Positions 1 through 9,648 of a stretch of DNA of 64,000 nt are shown in pieces. Made by a program: the position numbers and the translations under genes. Where the stretch lies: positions 1,304,337 through 1,368,336 of the forward strand of contig CACVBU010000732.1 in the NCBI GenBank assembly GCA_902728285.1. Reading direction: 5' to 3'. This DNA is from Clytia hemisphaerica (Eukaryota; Cnidaria; Hydrozoa; Leptothecata; Clytiidae). Positions within the stretch are counted from its first letter, which is position 1. Each line of letters starts with the position of its first letter. The notes beneath the pieces are model-generated. The model was not told where the DNA came from. It saw nothing but the letters and a program-made list of their open reading frames with translations, and searched no databases.

Positions 1-179
1 TTGATAACTTTTGAAATATTTATTGTGAAAATTTCGGTATTGTTGATGACGTCATTGCCACCTGATGACGTCATCATTCTTTGAAAATAAAAAAACGGAC
101 CGGTCTGTAAAATACCAACCACTCACGTGACCGCACATTAAAAGGTCTCGGTCTCCCCGTTACACACATTTTTTTATAG

Positions 180-2039
180 GAGATGCAATAACCGCCCCTG
201 CCGGAGGTCGATGAGGTTAAGGCACGGGACAATATTTGAGAGCTGGAAAAGATTGTCGCTTCCAGACCTGTTCTTTGCCATTTATTTGTGGGCCAACAAA
301 GTTTCGATGACCAAAACATCCAACATTGTCGGCATTCCTAAAGAACACACGATAAAATTGTTCCAATTGCTACGGCAGGTCTGCACGAATCATCTCCAAG
401 CCAACCCAATATCTATGGGCGGTGGCGGACCAAACTTCGTCGTGCAAATTGACGAAAGTCAATTTCAACACGCTCAAAGGGTATGTTAATTATAGTTGCG
501 CCCCTCAAGGGCTCCTTAAGAAATCTCTATTCTCAATTTAAGATCACTCAATTGATTTAGTTTGTTAGTTTTGTAAGGAACAGATACGTGAAATATTTTC
601 AAAGCTGCATGCTCATCAATTTCTAAAAAAAGTTTTTAAAACAGACTTTTTTCAAAAATTTGAACATTTAGTACCGCAGTGCACCTTTCTCGGCCATTTC
701 CCCATCAAGTGATGTGGAGTGATGAAATTTGGCAGTAATATCAGCTATCTGGCTACTTGCTAGGTTTTATTAAAGTCGAAGGAATTGAATGCTTAGTGCT
801 AGCTATATATAATTTTTTGGTTATAATTTTTAGGGAGGAGTTGGGAGAAGAGCGCAACCTGTTTGGGTTTTCGGGTTAGTGGATACGCGTTTCACTCCAG
901 CCAAAGGATACATGGAAATAGTCAACCGCCGAAACCGACCAACTCTAACTGGGATTATTAATAATGTTATAAACCCAAACACTGTCATCCATAGCGACCA
1001 GTGGCGAGCTTACAATCGATTGCAACAGTTTGTCCCAAACTGTATACAGCACGACACTGTCAACCACACCTACCACTTTGTGGATCCTCAAACTGGTGCA
1101 CACACACAAGTAAGACCATGTACCTAGCCTAAATTTTCAAAACCAAATCAATAAATTCTTCAAATAATAAGGCTCGACTTTTTTAGAAGCTATGGGTACC
1201 TTATCGGGGAAAACTTCGTCAGGGAAGAGTGACAAAGTTTTGGCCAAGTGACGAATATTTTTCCCCGACGAAAATTTTCCCCGGTCTTAATGCGTTTACC
1301 AACTACCAGCAAGTGACGAATATTTTTCCCCGACAAAAATTTTCCCCGACGAAAATTTTTCCCGACAAAGTTTTCTCCGATAAGGTAGTTGTTACTAGCT
1401 ATTTTAGGTCATTCCGTACTGTCGCTTTTCTGGAGATCTAAAAGCTGAATAAAATTCTATCTCAAATGTTATGAATTCGCTTTCAGCATATCGAATCATA
1501 TTGGAACAGATTCAAGCTGAAGCTAAAAGCAATGAAGGGAATCAAGCTCCAATTCCTTACTAGCTACATGGAGGAATTTATGTGGAGGTACTTTTTTTGA
1601 TTTTACATGCATTACTTTTTGTTTAAACTTAGATTGATTTAACCCAATTAGTTCCAAGCTTTTTGGCGGGTACCTGTAATATCCAAAATTTTAAACAAAG
1701 AGATTTTTACTGGTTTTCATGCCATGTTTCACAATAATCAATAAGCCTAAGAATTAGTGCAAGCTCTTTTGATAAGGTTTATCAAATGTTACAAAGTTTC
1801 AAATCATTTCAAAGTTTCAAAAACTTTCCCTAACTTATAGGGAAAAGAAATAACCTGGCAAATTCTATCCCACTTTTTTGTCAAATAGAATTAACGTTTC
1901 AGTCGTCTAGAAAGTTGAAAGAAATTAGTCAAACTTATTTTTTGAATTTAATCTTTTTTTTGTTTCAAGAGATTGGTATGGATTGGATGCCCCATTTGAC
2001 AATAAAATCACTCGCATCAATGTTGATTATCCACAATGA
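180..2039 (+). CDS. Merlin/ISXO2-like (IS1595-type) transposase gene, 3' four exons
   Basis: DDE-type transposase of the Merlin superfamily, or a host gene derived from one. Visible exons are about 180-480, 834-1109, 1487-1587 and 1970-2039, all with GT donors and AG acceptors, joined in phases 0, 0 and 2, ending in TGA. The protein runs through LRHGTIFE and a helix-turn-helix-like stretch, then VVQIDESQF (first catalytic D), VWVFGLVD, VIHSDQWRAYN (second catalytic D), VNHTYHFVDPQTGAHTQ and HIESYWNRFK (third acidic position), which is the ISXO2-like domain order. The N-terminal zinc-ribbon part is missing and probably lies left of the window. The frame is open back to position 130, so the exact start of the first visible exon is uncertain. 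The joined frame has no stops, so it is either a young copy or domesticated. An AATAAA-like signal follows at about 2109. I see no Merlin TIRs inside the window. Confidence 0.8.
1197..1387. mobile_element. TIR element inside a transposase intron (CCTTATCGGGG family)
   Basis: A short element sits in the intron between exons 1109 and 1487. It begins CCTTATCGGGG at 1199 and ends with the inverted CTCCGATAAGG at 1385, flanked on both sides by TA, as expected for a TA target duplication of Tc1/mariner-type elements. The interior is made of repeated CCCCGACGAAAATTTT and AAGTGACGAATATTTTT blocks. It encodes no protein. A longer relative with the same ends lies at 56827-57554. Confidence 0.7.
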
Positions 2040-2187
2040 TTCTCATTCGTTATTCACCTGGAATTGATTCACAATTGTATTTTGGCTATTTATGGTGTTC
2101 TTTTAACAGAATAAAGATTTAATTAAATCTATTTCTACCAGGGATATTCAATTTTGATTTTTTTCTTCTATATTTATTTACACAAAC

Positions 2188-4302
2188 GGGACAGTGGAAG
2201 GGTGTGGCGTAATTCGGATTTGGGTGCGAAGCGGGACAGTGGAAGGGTGTGGCATAATTCCACTTTGGGTACGAAGCGGGACAGTGGAAGGGTGTGGCAC
2301 AATTCTTGTTTGGGTACGAAGCGGGACAGTGGAAGGGTGTGGCATAATTCCACTTTGGGTACGAAGCGGGACAGTGGAAGGGTGTGGCACAATTCTTGTT
2401 TGGGTACGAAGCGGGACAGTGGAAGGGTGTGGCGTAATTCCGATTTGGGTGCGAAGCGGGACAGTGGAAGGGTGTGGCATAATTCCGATTTGGGTACGAA
2501 GTGGGACAGTGAAAGGGTGTGGCTCAATTCTTATTTGGGTACGAAGCGGGACAGTGGAAGGGTGTGGCATAATTCTTATTTGGGTACGAAGCGGGACAGT
2601 GAAAGGGTGTGGCTCAATTCAGATTTGGGTGCGAAGCGGGACAGTGAAAGGGTGTGGCGTAATTCGGATTAGGGTACGAATCGGGACAGTGAAAGGGTGT
2701 GGCATAATTCGGATTTGGGTGCGAAGCGGGACAGTGGAAGGGTGTGGCACAATTCTTGTTTGGGTACGAAGCGGGACAGTGGAAGGGTGTGGCACAATTC
2801 TTGTTTGGGTACGAAGCGGGACAGTGGAAGGGTGTGGCGTAATTCCGATTTGGGTACGAAGCGGGACAGTGAAAGGGTGTGGCTCAATTCTTATTTGGGT
2901 ACGAAGCGGGACAGTGAAAGGGTGTGGCGTAATTCGGATTAGGGTACGAATCGGGACAGTGGAAGGGTGTGGCATAATTCGGATTTGGGTGCGAAGCGGG
3001 ACAGTGGAAGGGTGTGGCACAATTCTTGTTTGGGTACGAAGCGGGACAGTGGAAGGGTGTGGCACAATTCTTGTTTGGGTACGAAGCGGGACAGTGGAAG
3101 GGTGTGGCGTAATTCCGATTTGGGTGCGAAGCGGGACAGTGGAAGGGTGTGGCACAATTATTGTTTGGGTACGAAGCGGGACAGTGGAAGGGTGTGGCGT
3201 AATTCCGATTTGGGTGCGAAGCGGGACAGTCGAAGGGTGTGGCATAATTCCGATTTGGGTACGAAGCGGGACAGTGAAAGGGTGTGGCTCAATTCTTATT
3301 TGGGTACGAAGCGGGACAGTGAAAGGGTGTGGCGTAATTCGGATTAGGGTACGAATCGGGACAGTGGAAGGGTGTGGCATAATTCGGATTTGGGTGCAAA
3401 GCGGGACAGTGGAAGGGTGTGGCATAATTCCACTTTGGGTACGAAGCGGGACAGTGGAAGGGTGTGGCACAATTCTTGTTTGGGTACGAAGCGGGACAGT
3501 GGAAGGGTGTGGCGTAATTCCGATTTGGGTGCGAAGCGGGACAGTGGAAGGGTGTGGCATAATTCCGATTTGGGTACGAAGCGGGACAGTGAAAGGGTGT
3601 GGCTCAATTCTTATTTGGGTACGAAGCGGGACAGTGGAAGGGTGTGGCATAATTCCGATTTGGGTACGAAGCGGGACAGTGAAAGGGTGTGGCATAATTC
3701 CACTTTGGGTACGAAGCGGGACAGTGGAAGGGTGTGGCACAATTCTTGTTTGGGTACGAAGCGGGACAGTGGAAGGGTGTGGCGTAATTCCGATTTGGGT
3801 GCGAAGCGGGACAGTGGAAGGGTGTGGCATAATTCCGATTTGGGTACGAAGCGGGACAGTGAAAGGGTGTGGCTCAATTCTTATTTGGGTACGAAGCGGG
3901 ACAGTGAAAGGGTGTGGCGTAATTCGGATTAGGGTACGAATCGGGACAGTGGAAGGGTGTGGCGTAATTCGGATTTGGGTGCGAAGCGGGACAGTGAAAG
4001 GGTGTGGCTCAATTCGGATTTGGGTGCGAAGCGGGACAGTGAAAGGGTGTGGCATAATTCCACTTTGGGTACGAAGCGGGACAGTGGAAGGGTGTGGCAC
4101 AATTCCAATTTGGGTACGAAGCGGGACAGTGGAAGGGTGTGGCACAATTCTTGTTTGGGTACGAAGCGAGACAGTGGAAGGGTGTGGCGTAATTCGGATT
4201 TGGGTGCGAAGCGGGACAGTGGAAGGGTGTGGCATAATTCCGATTTGGGTACGAAGCGGGACAGTGAAAGGGTGTGGCTCAATTCCAATTTGGGTACGAA
4301 GC
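2188..4302. repeat. 45-bp minisatellite, 47 uninterrupted units
   Basis: The unit begins GGGACAGTGGAAGGGTGTGG and is followed by a variable AATTC-centred block and TTTGGGTACGAAGC. Stepping through the region, GGGACAGT recurs every 45 bp from 2188 to 4303 with no insertion or deletion. Because 45 is divisible by three, long frames stay open on both strands (731 codons on plus, 625 on minus), which I regard as an artefact. About seven variant unit types recur in a partly fixed order. It lies between the transposase gene and the first visible fumarase exon, probably within a fumarase intron. Confidence 0.95.
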
Positions 4303-4450
4303 GGGACAGTCGACAATCGCCGTCTTGGGTACGAAGCGGGACAGTCGAAAATCGTCGTTTTGGGTGCGACGCGGGACAGTCGAAAGTGACAGAAATCTTT
4401 TGGTCTGTAAAATTGTTGTTGGGCGCGAAGCGGGACAGTCGCTTTCACTG
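4303..4450. repeat. degenerate edge of the minisatellite (about 35-bp units)
   Basis: After the regular array the GGGACAGTCG core continues at shorter, uneven spacing: two units of 35 bp, one longer unit of about 59 bp and a partial one. The body sequence differs from the 45-bp unit, although the core and the GGGTGCGAAGC-type ending are kept. This is likely an ancestral or decayed flank from which the homogeneous array expanded. Confidence 0.75.
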
Positions 4451-4571
4451 TCCGGGTTATACCCATGTACCACGCTAACCCGACCTGATCCCACATATTT
4501 GACAGATCAAAGATTTGAATTATAATAAGTTTTTTTTTATAAATTATGAGAAAATTTTCATTGGTCTATAG

Positions 4572-6144
4572 GATGCTACACCACTGACATTAGGACAAGA
4601 ATTCGGTGGGTACGCCACGCAGATGGAATACGGTATCAAACGTATTGAAGCTGCATTGCCACGTGTGTACGAACTAGCTATCGGAGGAACCGCTGTTGGA
4701 ACTGGATTGAACACCAGAATTGGATTTGCGGAAAAGATGTCTGCTAAGATTGCTGAATTTACAGGTCTTCCTTATGAGAGGTAGGTAAAGGGGATAAGGC
4801 GCAATTAATTCTCTATTAAGCGTTCTAGCACTTCATTTTGTTGTGATTTTTGTAGATTTTTACCTTTAATAAAATGAAATAAATAAACAACATCGAAAAA
4901 TCTCTGAGCCTGGAAACCGTCTGAAGATAGCCAAATTATGGCTGGTTGTTGCAAAAATGAAGGGTTAGTCTGGTCTTTGTATCGCAAAAAAACAAGGCTA
5001 CCAAGCGATATCGTCTGACAAAACGAACGACTTCTCTCACCAGAAACTTGATACGCTAGTTTTGGTTTACAAATCTCCCATGTCAAATGGTGGTGCCAAT
5101 CAAGTCAAAGTTAAGCTATAGAAAATTTATTCCAGCGATAAAAAAAGATTCAAAAGTATACGCGCAGTAGAAATTCTTAACAGTGTTTGCTCCGTGAGCC
5201 TTACCGAAACTATATTTTACCTTTCTTTAGTGCACCGAACAAGTTCGAAGCTTTAGCAGCGCACGATGCAATGGTTGAGATCAGCGGTGCGATGAACGTT
5301 GTCGCATGCAGTATCATGAAGATCGCAAACGATATCCGATTTTTAGGATCTGGCCCACGATGCGGGCTCGGCGAACTTTTATTGCCAGAGAATGAACCAG
5401 GAAGCAGCATCATGCCTGGTAAGGATCGGTCGTTTTACTTTTATTTCTGTAAACTGTACTTTTATTACGTTCGAGCATAGGCTAAAAGAGGTACAGTGAT
5501 TTACTGCTGGACGGGTTCCTTTTTGCAATAACTGAAAATTCAAAAGTTTAGATTTGCGAAAAAGACGACAATCAATCAAAAAAATAATTTTATTTTTTGT
5601 ATACTTGGAGATTTATGTTCTGTTTAGCTCTGTTGTATTTTTTGACATGTGTCACGCTCCTCACGTTAAAAACTCTTGAAAAAATAAACTTAAAACACAT
5701 ATTTTCTTTTGTCTTTCAGGAAAAGTGAACCCAACTCAATGCGAGGCTATCACCATGGTAGCAGCACAAGTCATGGGGAACCATGTTGCAGTCTCGGTTG
5801 GCGGTAGTAACGGACATTTCGAATTGAACGTTTTCAAACCGATGATGGTAAAAAACGTATTACAGTCTGCACGCCTACTCGGTGACTCATGTGTTGCTTT
5901 CACTGATAATTGTGTTGTAGATATTATTGCTAACCGTGAACGAATCGATAAACTTTTACACGAATCATTGATGTTGGTAACTGCTTTGAATACCCACATT
6001 GGGTACGATAAAGCAGCCAAGATTGCCAAAACAGCTCACAAGAATGGATCTACCCTGAAAGCAACAGCCATTGAATTAGGATATTTGACCGAAGAGGAAT
6101 TTGATGCTTGGGTACGCCCTGAAGATATGTTAGGTCCTAAGTAA
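4572..6144 (+). CDS. FH: fumarate hydratase, C-terminal three exons
   Basis: Class II fumarase, which interconverts fumarate and malate in the TCA cycle. Exons are 4572-4780, 5231-5418 and 5720-6144, with consistent GT-AG sites and phases 2 and 1. Together they encode about 273 residues colinear with the C-terminal part of animal fumarase. Diagnostic pieces are the LTLGQEF start, [10 protein letters not shown], the family signature [16 protein letters not shown] with its flexible catalytic SS loop (split by the last intron), [14 protein letters not shown], and the C-terminal MLGPK. The first ~190 residues (targeting peptide and N-terminal helices) are absent and must lie upstream of the window, beyond the transposase gene and minisatellite. 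No frameshift is seen and the gene looks functional. Confidence 0.96.
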
Positions 6145-7605
6145 TGTATTTTAGTTTTGTAATTATAATGAATATTTTTTTTAGTTTTTGTTGGACTTAA
6201 TATGGTCTCTCTTCGGTGCTAATGTTGCCTTGTTTCTTTTTTTAAAGAAATATTTCTATCAATGAAAAGTGAAACTCTTCTTACGTGTCTTCTTTCAACC
6301 TTAAGGAAGATAACTTAGTCGGCTAGAACTTTACGTCGCGTAAGCTTCCTTTACTTTTCGAAAATCTTTTTCACAACTCTCTTCAGTTGAGCAGAAAGGT
6401 TGCCTGAAAGATTCGCCGCTCTTCCCAGACGGTCATCATCGATTTTCACCCTCCCGTGCTTATAGTGGGGATTCTTATTCTGTTTTATGGTGAGTTTCAC
6501 TTTGACGATTTATGAAAAAAAAAGTCTTTCAAGTGTTTGGACACAACTTCAATTTTTTGCTATTACAAGTGAGTACGAAATTAGAGTAACACTTTGATTT
6601 ATTGTTATTGTACATGTTTTGCTTGAAAATGAGACATCAAATGTCTTGCAGTGACAGATAAGCAGTATGGCATCCCTTTGGATACTGGCTATGACAACAT
6701 AATGCCACCCAGAAATTGACATGACCTTTATGACGGCCACCCTTCATTCAACTAAGAATCGTGCGACTCAATAATCTCATGACAAGCATACTTGCTATGC
6801 TTACAATGGACTTGGGGCCAACATATAAGGATCTGTCTAATATTACATTTGAATATCTTCAGATACAGTTTGCTTGTTGAGTTTTCCATGCACATTTCTT
6901 TATAATAAAGTGATACAAATTTCGAAAATTGAATATATTAGCAAGCGGACAGAAACAAACAAGAAAGGTTAAAAGGACAAAGGTTAAAAATTTGCTCCCC
7001 CTGGCCTAGGTGTGCTAAAAGATCACGTGTGATCACTAAAATATTTTTCCTTTAATTTTCCCAATGTAAAAGTCTACATGTTTTTTAATTTTTTTTTTAC
7101 ATCGATACCGTGTAAAATTCGACCCTCCTATAATCAAGGGGAAATGAAAGGAAGTCGTTATGGTATCTTTAACAGTTGATTAATACTATCATAAATTTTT
7201 TTAACAGTATTCTCTCGACTTCCGGTAGGAAATAATGTGTTTGAGTTACTGGTAATGATTAGAATTCCTGTGAAATAAAACAAAATCAATACCAAAATTG
7301 TGACTAATTTCTACCACTCATCCTAGCTTATTTTCTGCAATTTGTTTGTGGTCTGTAAATCTTAAATCAAAAGTAATTTTCTGAGGTTAATTTAAATAAG
7401 CTCAAGCTGCAAAAGTCATACGAAGAAAAATTTGTATGTAAAGCTAGATTCTCTCTTTTCCTAAAAACATTAAAAAATGTCTCATGTCAAAATGATAAAT
7501 AAAATCAAATACCTTTCCGAAAAAAAATACTTTAAAGTTTCCCTAAGATTCTAAAATAAAGTTCATTTGAAGAAATGTCTCAATTTTGGATAGTGTTATT
7601 CTAAT
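6145..7605. other. 3' UTR of fumarase and intergenic spacer
   Basis: AT-rich, with no convincing ORF on either strand. It holds the fumarase 3' UTR (AATAAA-type hexamer near 6905) and, at its right end, the 3' flank of the convergent dehydrogenase gene. I see no repeat structure here. Confidence 0.6.
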
Positions 7606-8988
7606 TCAAGCACTTGCCCAGTCATCAGTTACAAGATTTTCAATAATTTTCTTGGTGCGGTAAGGCCATATCGGGTGAATTTCAAGACTTTCTCTATCAG
7701 CAATTTCAATTGCAGCTTCAACTGGTGTGATTCCTTTATACTTAGCTGTTGACAAAACTTCATGTGTGACCTTCCAAATAGAATGAGGCCATTCTTTACT
7801 AAAGTGTTGAAGAAGTGCTGGATCATCATTTAACCGGCCATAAGTTTCATTGGCACAATTCACGATCCCCATTCTGTTGCATAAAAAATCAACAACGTAA
7901 GTTATTCCATGATCCATCATCAATTTGTTATCTGCTAGTTTCCCAAGCTGGTTGTTTGCTGCACCACAAACAATCTTTGATTGAATGGTAGGAATGGTAT
8001 TCTCATTCAAAATATTTCCCAAAGCATTAGGGGATAGAATATCACAAGGCATTGCCAAAGTTTTACTTTCTCCTCTGGGCACTTGTTCTAATATCAACCT
8101 TCCATGATTTTTATCAGCAAACATTTTCTCTGTAAGATCAAGCTGTTGTTCATTGATATCAGTAGCATGAATTTGACCAATATCTTTATCAAGGAGGGTA
8201 TCAAAGATCACTCTTGCTACATTTCCAGAGCCTTGAGAAACAACAGATTTCCCTTCTAATGTTCCTTGTCCAAGAAAATCTAGAGTTGCCTCCATAGCAC
8301 AGACAATACCTTTTCCAGTTGCAATGGAAGGGTTTCCAGAGCCCCCTTTTGCTTCTGATATGCATGTCATAAATCGGGTGCGCTCAAAAATGGTATCCAT
8401 GTCCGAGACAACAACACCTGCATCCTCAGCCCCTATATAAGCACCATTTAAGGATGTTAAAAAGTCTCCATAATCAAGGAAGATGTTTCTGCGGAAATCT
8501 GGATCATTTGCTTTATCCTTTCCTGGAGATGCAATAACACCTTTACCGCCACCAGCCCATAAACCAGCAAGAGCAGATTTTAAACCCATTCCTTGTGATA
8601 ACCGTAAACCATCAAATAGATAATCTTTCATTGTATCATACTCCCATAATCTGACACCACCACATGCTTGACCACGATTGGTTCGCCAAACAAATGCACC
8701 GAGAAGGGCTCCACTCCGAGATCCAATTTCAAGGAAGAGCCCCTCGTGTTTTTGATAATCTTTGTTGTTTTCAACAGAGAAAAATTCCTTCAGCTCGTTA
8801 AATTTTGGTGAGCTAGTTTGAGAGCACATGCTGGTATCATCATAGGTCACTGAGCATCGTTTCAAATTGTTTGATTTCATATAATCAACAAACTGGCCAG
8901 GTTTCATTGATAGAATAGATTGGTTTCTTCTTTGTTGAACATTGTTTAGTTTTTTAAAATGTCTGATTGCTGTTGTAACCAAAGCCAT
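7606..8988 (-). CDS. leucine-dehydrogenase-like Glu/Leu/Phe/Val dehydrogenase, intronless
   Basis: NAD-dependent amino-acid dehydrogenase of 460 residues in a single exon. The N-terminal dimerisation/substrate domain carries GLKSALAG (substrate-binding Lys near 137) and GLWAGGGKGVI (catalytic Lys near 149). Further on are GAEDAGVVVSDMDTI, the nucleotide-binding loop SQGSGNVARVI (about 251-261) with an acidic residue at the end of the next strand (HATDIN), and AANNQL, a hallmark of leucine and phenylalanine dehydrogenases. The C-terminal IHPIWPYRTKKII also fits the leucine-type branch. The first ~30 residues (MALVTTAIRHFKKL, basic, no acidic residues) could be a mitochondrial presequence. Expected reaction is reversible oxidative deamination of branched-chain amino acids; substrate choice is inferred. 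It is head to head with MED29. The lack of introns, when its neighbours have them, suggests a retrocopy or ancient lateral origin. Confidence 0.9.
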   Translation of the reverse strand: MALVTTAIRHFKKLNNVQQRRNQSILSMKPGQFVDYMKSNNLKRCSVTYDDTSMCSQTSSPKFNELKEFFSVENNKDYQKHEGLFLEIGSRSGALLGAFVWRTNRGQACGGVRLWEYDTMKDYLFDGLRLSQGMGLKSALAGLWAGGGKGVIASPGKDKANDPDFRRNIFLDYGDFLTSLNGAYIGAEDAGVVVSDMDTIFERTRFMTCISEAKGGSGNPSIATGKGIVCAMEATLDFLGQGTLEGKSVVSQGSGNVARVIFDTLLDKDIGQIHATDINEQQLDLTEKMFADKNHGRLILEQVPRGESKTLAMPCDILSPNALGNILNENTIPTIQSKIVCGAANNQLGKLADNKLMMDHGITYVVDFLCNRMGIVNCANETYGRLNDDPALLQHFSKEWPHSIWKVTHEVLSTAKYKGITPVEAAIEIADRESLEIHPIWPYRTKKIIENLVTDDWASA

Positions 8989-9648
8989 GTTTAAAAATCG
9001 AGTGCTGCTTATACGCTGCTATGCTTTCTCTCGTTCTTCTAGAAATGGCTGTGTCTATCTGATAATGAAAAGAAGGTCGAAATACAAACGTTTCGAAAAT
9101 AATTATAAAACAGCACAATGGGGCTATCAATATATAACATAATACAATAATACAATACAAACATCTTAATTTGTTCACGCCCCCAAAGAGTAAACAGATA
9201 CACACACAATCACGTCACAAAGAACAACATTACAAAATTTCGTTGAGAAAAACACAAGACATCAAACTATTGTGAAAAACGCAACGAAGCACGTGGTTAC
9301 TGACAAAACGCACATGGTGCACTAAAGTAAACAAAGTTGTACCAAAACGATCCCAGAAGCCCTTGCCTCTGCTGACACACCTCCAATTTCTTCCCGAGCA
9401 GCCTCTGATCCTATTCACATAACAACAAATGAATGAATAGAGTTGAATCTAAAATCAAACTTTTATTCGAGGAGAGAACATCGAACAAAGCCATGAAATG
9501 ACAATTAATAAGTCTTTGTCAACAAATCAACAAAGAATCTATAATGATCGCTAAAAATAGTTACTTTTAAAATGAAAGAAGGCAGGCTAAATAAAAGTAT
9601 CTTGGTGTGTTTTCACACGGATTCGCAAATTCAAAACAAAAATTCAAG
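8989..9648. promoter_or_regulatory. shared upstream region between dehydrogenase (minus) and MED29 (plus)
   Basis: The two start codons are about 660 bp apart in divergent orientation, so both promoters must lie here unless leader exons exist. The MED29 start is embedded in AAGATGGCGGC (9646 onward), which matches the YY1-type initiator that often overlaps the ATG of housekeeping genes. No clear TATA box was found for either gene. Function is inferred from arrangement. Confidence 0.45.

Noticed and set aside
47-73. Two TGATGACGTCAT motifs at the left edge as a CRE promoter like those of the array
   Set aside because: Spacing is 19 bp, not 28-31, and no start codon with matching context follows; they lie in probable intron sequence of the transposase gene.
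2194-4389. 731-codon plus-strand ORF and 625-codon minus-strand ORF
   Set aside because: Both are products of a stop-free 45-bp tandem repeat; all three frames on each strand give long ORFs, and there is no codon-position bias or start context.
9230-9418. 62-codon minus-strand ORF as first exon of the dehydrogenase
   Set aside because: No donor/acceptor pair joins it in frame to the dehydrogenase start, which already has its own presequence-like N-terminus.
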